Part shown: piece by piece, positions 8,323 to 9,989 of the stretch
Layout: every line of letters begins with the position of its first letter
How positions within the stretch are numbered: position 1 is the stretch's first letter
Source of the DNA: 1162T-S-0a-05 sp050299435
GTDB taxonomy: Bacteria; Pseudomonadota; Gammaproteobacteria; Pseudomonadales; Cellvibrionaceae
Direction of reading: 5' to 3'
Assembly: GCA_050299435.1 (NCBI GenBank)
Contig: JBNKVX010000104.1
Coordinates: 1 to 9,989, forward strand
DNA: 9,989 nt
Program-made: the position numbers and the translations under genes
Notes under the pieces: generated by a model
What the model was told of the DNA's origin: nothing
What the model saw: only the letters and a program-made list of their open reading frames with translations
Database searches by the model: none

Positions 8323-8801
8323 AGGGCGTAGTATATCAATAGGCTCATATAGAGTGTGGGTGCATGGGTTGTAGATAATGTTTTGTACCCGGAATACATT
8401 TAGCGGGATTGGTCATTGTTTAGGGATAAATGGGTTGAGTAATATTGGATGCGTTTTACTGCTACTCTTTTTAAAGTAGTAGTTCTGTATATTCAATTTA
8501 TTTTTTTGTTGAAAAGAGGGCTGTGACCAAATAGGAATCATTACCCGTCAAAACTGATGGAGTCAGCGACTCTGATCCCATTAATCCATTTTCACTCACA
8601 TAACACCGCACATTCAATTCCGCTCAATGGCGTATCACGGTAGCATTATACCATGCTTAAATATTGAGAAGCGTTTCAATTTTTACGCCGAGAACCAGTG
8701 CCCCCTTTAGCGCCATCTCCTCTTTCAGCACCTTGAGCAAGTATCTCGGAAAAGTGTGCCAATTGCAGCCCACACGGGCCGGTGGCACAATAATCTACTA
8801 A
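8323..8801. other. Gene-free interval upstream of asnB
   Basis: No intact gene recognised. It should contain the asnB promoter on the minus strand; TATACT at about 8330-8335 could be a -10 element, but no convincing -35 accompanies it. There is an imperfect 8-bp inverted repeat at 8458-8483 and a 5-bp one at 8560-8572. On the minus strand, open stretches of ~41 codons (about 8510-8625) and 66 codons (8676-8876) exist without ATG starts. They may be gene remnants or chance. Confidence 0.5.
8458..8483. repeat. Imperfect inverted repeat ACTGCTAC-N10-GTAGTAGT
   Basis: Eight-base arms (8458-8465 and 8476-8483) that pair with one G-U wobble, with a 10-nt centre TCTTTTTAAA. It lies about 150 bp upstream of asnB. 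There is no T-tract after the arm on either strand, so a standard terminator is unlikely. It could be a binding site or chance. Confidence 0.3.
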
Positions 8802-9156
8802 AGCAACACGATCATTCAACCTCAAGTGAGCGCAACTGTGGTAATGGGGAATAACCCCGTAGATATCAGCAGCAGCCTACTCGACGATAAGGTCCGTTTC
8901 CGCAAAGAAGATAAATACAACACCTACATCGTCGGCACGCTCGGCGAGTATTTCGACATGCCCGGAAGTGGCTATCCGCCTCGGAATGCCCCGCGACCCT
9001 ATCAGACTGGTCGCCGACAAGCCCCTGGATCAAAACGGCGATATCAGCTGCAGGCATCAAGAATGTCGATTTCGACACGACCGCAACCCTGCGGGACAAC
9101 CCCCAGCGACAGCATCCTGGCACATGGACCTGTACGGATATCAGATGCGTATGTGA
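8802..9156 (+). pseudogene. Decayed, frameshifted protein remnant, function unknown
   Basis: I do not recognise the family. Stretches that look genuinely coding, with mostly C/G third bases, follow one another on the plus strand but in different frames. Frame 1 (from ~8826) has VDISSSLLDDKVRFRKEDK, then YNTYIVGTLGEYFDM. A second frame (8968 onward) has VAIRLGMPRDPIRLVADKPL, then DQNGDIS. A third frame (from 9053) has GIKNVDFDTTATLRDNP. The second frame resumes with TASWHMDLYGYQMRM and a stop at 9156. At least three small indels would join these into about 118 residues of a protein C-terminus. No start or ribosome site is visible and the N-terminal part is missing. The final WHMDLYGYQMRM could be an edge beta strand, but this is speculation. 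The overlapping long minus-strand frame is arginine- and cysteine-rich and looks like a shadow. Confidence 0.4.
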
Positions 9157-9239
9157 GGGATTCTTATTACCTTTCTCCGCATCCCGTGGGAGTTCATATT
9201 GTTGAATGAGATTGAGCGTGAGGAGTAAATTAAATGGGG

Positions 9240-9275
9240 CGGTGACAAACGAAAAAATATTTTTGATTGTCACCG
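9240..9275. repeat. Inverted repeat CGGTGACAA-N18-TTGTCACCG after the M55 peptidase gene
   Basis: Perfect 9-bp arms (9240-9248 and 9267-9275) around an 18-nt A/T-rich centre. It begins 6 nt past the stop codon of the M55 gene on the minus strand. A transcript could fold into a hairpin here, but no U-tract follows the stem on the minus strand; the T-run lies inside the loop. It may act in transcription end or mRNA 3' stabilisation, or be a protein-binding palindrome. Position supports a role at the 3' end of the peptidase gene. Confidence 0.55.
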
Positions 9276-9281
9276 GTTTAT

Positions 9282-9989
9282 TTAGGTAGCAGTCAACACC
9301 CCACTCGCCAACAAAAACGACAAAAACCGCGAAACAGCCACTATATCCTCACCCACAAACCGAACCGTATAAGCATCCATCCGTTCAATCATCGGCAGAT
9401 AATCCAATAACTCAGCGGAATAACGCTGAACACAGCGAACATCCACTTCGATAGGACCGCGTAAAGCCTTGGGCTGAAACTCACTAACCCGCGACAGTGC
9501 CGCGGTAACCCCATCTGCAATGCACTGCCGGGATTCTTTAGGCAACAAAGTGCGGGCACTGAGAAAGGAGCAAGTCCACTTGGTTACCGACGTTTCGATA
9601 TCTCCGAGCACCTCTTTGGCATGCTTGATATAGGCATCGTCACCGGAAACCATCACCACAGGCACATGAAAATGTGCAGCAGTAGCGGCGCTGATTACCG
9701 TCTCCGAAGCCACTTCGCCATTCAACCGCAATTCACTAATGCCCCGCCCATGGAGTGTGTGCGCCAAAACCCCCTGCTTTTGGGTGGCGCCGCTGTGATA
9801 GCCAAGCAACATGGCCGCGATATACTCCCCCTGCTGAACCCCTTCCATCATGCACAGCGGTCGAGGCCAGGAACGCACCACCTGCACCCGGTCCGGCAGT
9901 TGGTCCAACAATAGATTTTGGCCATTGCCGTGGGAATCACTGACCACAACCTCCTTGATGCCACAATCGAAAGCGGCCTGGCAGGCGGC
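9282..9989 (-). CDS. M55-family D-aminopeptidase (DppA-like), N-terminus beyond window
   Basis: Zinc peptidase related to Bacillus subtilis DppA, which removes N-terminal D-amino acids from short peptides and forms a ring-shaped oligomer. The visible 235 codons are open from the window edge to TAA at 9282. Compared with B. subtilis DppA (274 aa), about 40 N-terminal residues are missing, including the first metal ligands (Asp8 and Glu10 there). Visible landmarks, counted from the window edge: SDSHGNG with His20 (His60 of DppA), LGYHSGA with His65 (His104), AHTLHG with His77 (the catalytic His115), and NGEVASE with Glu96 (Glu133). Spacings agree to within one residue. VVMVSGDD also fits the family. 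It reads toward asnB, but ~970 bp separates them, so a shared operon is unlikely. Substrate is unknown; cell-wall or D-residue peptide turnover are both possible. Confidence 0.88.
   Translation of the reverse strand, partial: AACQAAFDCGIKEVVVSDSHGNGQNLLLDQLPDRVQVVRSWPRPLCMMEGVQQGEYIAAMLLGYHSGATQKQGVLAHTLHGRGISELRLNGEVASETVISAATAAHFHVPVVMVSGDDAYIKHAKEVLGDIETSVTKWTCSFLSARTLLPKESRQCIADGVTAALSRVSEFQPKALRGPIEVDVRCVQRYSAELLDYLPMIERMDAYTVRFVGEDIVAVSRFLSFLLASGVLTAT

Noticed and set aside
8560..8572. GAGTC-AGC-GACTC palindrome as a terminator or transposon end
   Set aside because: Arms are only 5 bp, there is no T-tract, and no matching copy or target duplication was seen nearby.
8866..9273. Minus-strand 135-codon open frame between the M55 gene and asnB
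   Set aside because: After a few hydrophobic residues it becomes Cys/Arg-rich without structure, and it is antisense to the more protein-like plus-strand segments.
1..9989. tRNA, rRNA, CRISPR array or complete insertion sequence
   Set aside because: No cloverleaf with a TTCGA-type loop, no regularly spaced direct repeats and no intact transposase were found on either strand.

Overview
The window looks like a secondary-metabolite locus from a gammaproteobacterium with medium G+C. This rests mainly on the asparagine synthetase, which resembles Escherichia coli AsnB almost residue for residue from memory, and on canonical proteobacterial-style NRPS modules. The exact genus cannot be read from the sequence. 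All three recognisable genes lie on the minus strand, so the biological order runs from high to low coordinates.

Reading in that direction: (1) 9989-9282 is an M55-family (DppA-like) D-aminopeptidase whose N-terminus lies off the window. It is followed at once by a 9-bp inverted repeat. (2) 9281-8323 is an interval with no intact gene. Its 8802-9156 part carries plus-strand reading frames that look like a decayed, frameshifted protein C-terminus, and the rest has only weak open stretches and small palindromes. (3) 8308-6642 is a glutamine-hydrolysing asparagine synthetase B gene (asnB) broken by a frameshift. About 10 nt are missing just before the conserved RQKEQF segment, so translation ends early and the last ~107 residues sit in another frame. 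(4) 6641-6128 is a very AT-rich gap of 514 bp without genes. (5) 6127-1 is the first 2042 codons of a large nonribosomal peptide synthetase that continues past the window edge.

The NRPS fragment has the order C-A-T-C-A. The first condensation domain has a degenerate active site (HGIVCDE in place of HHxxxDG), whereas the second has an intact HHIISDG. Read by hand, the first adenylation pocket is DVWHISLIDK, one residue from the published serine code. The second is DAWFLGNVVK, identical to a published leucine code. The visible part of the assembly line should therefore install Ser then Leu. The central part of the second A domain is clearly richer in A+T than its flanks, which suggests that the specificity-determining core was exchanged by recombination.

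No thioesterase, MbtH protein, transporter or regulator is in view, so the final product and its export cannot be predicted. The broken asnB may once have supplied asparagine to the pathway, or may only be a neighbour. The most notable points are the dead-looking first C domain, the asnB deletion, the base-composition island inside A2, and the decayed plus-strand remnant.
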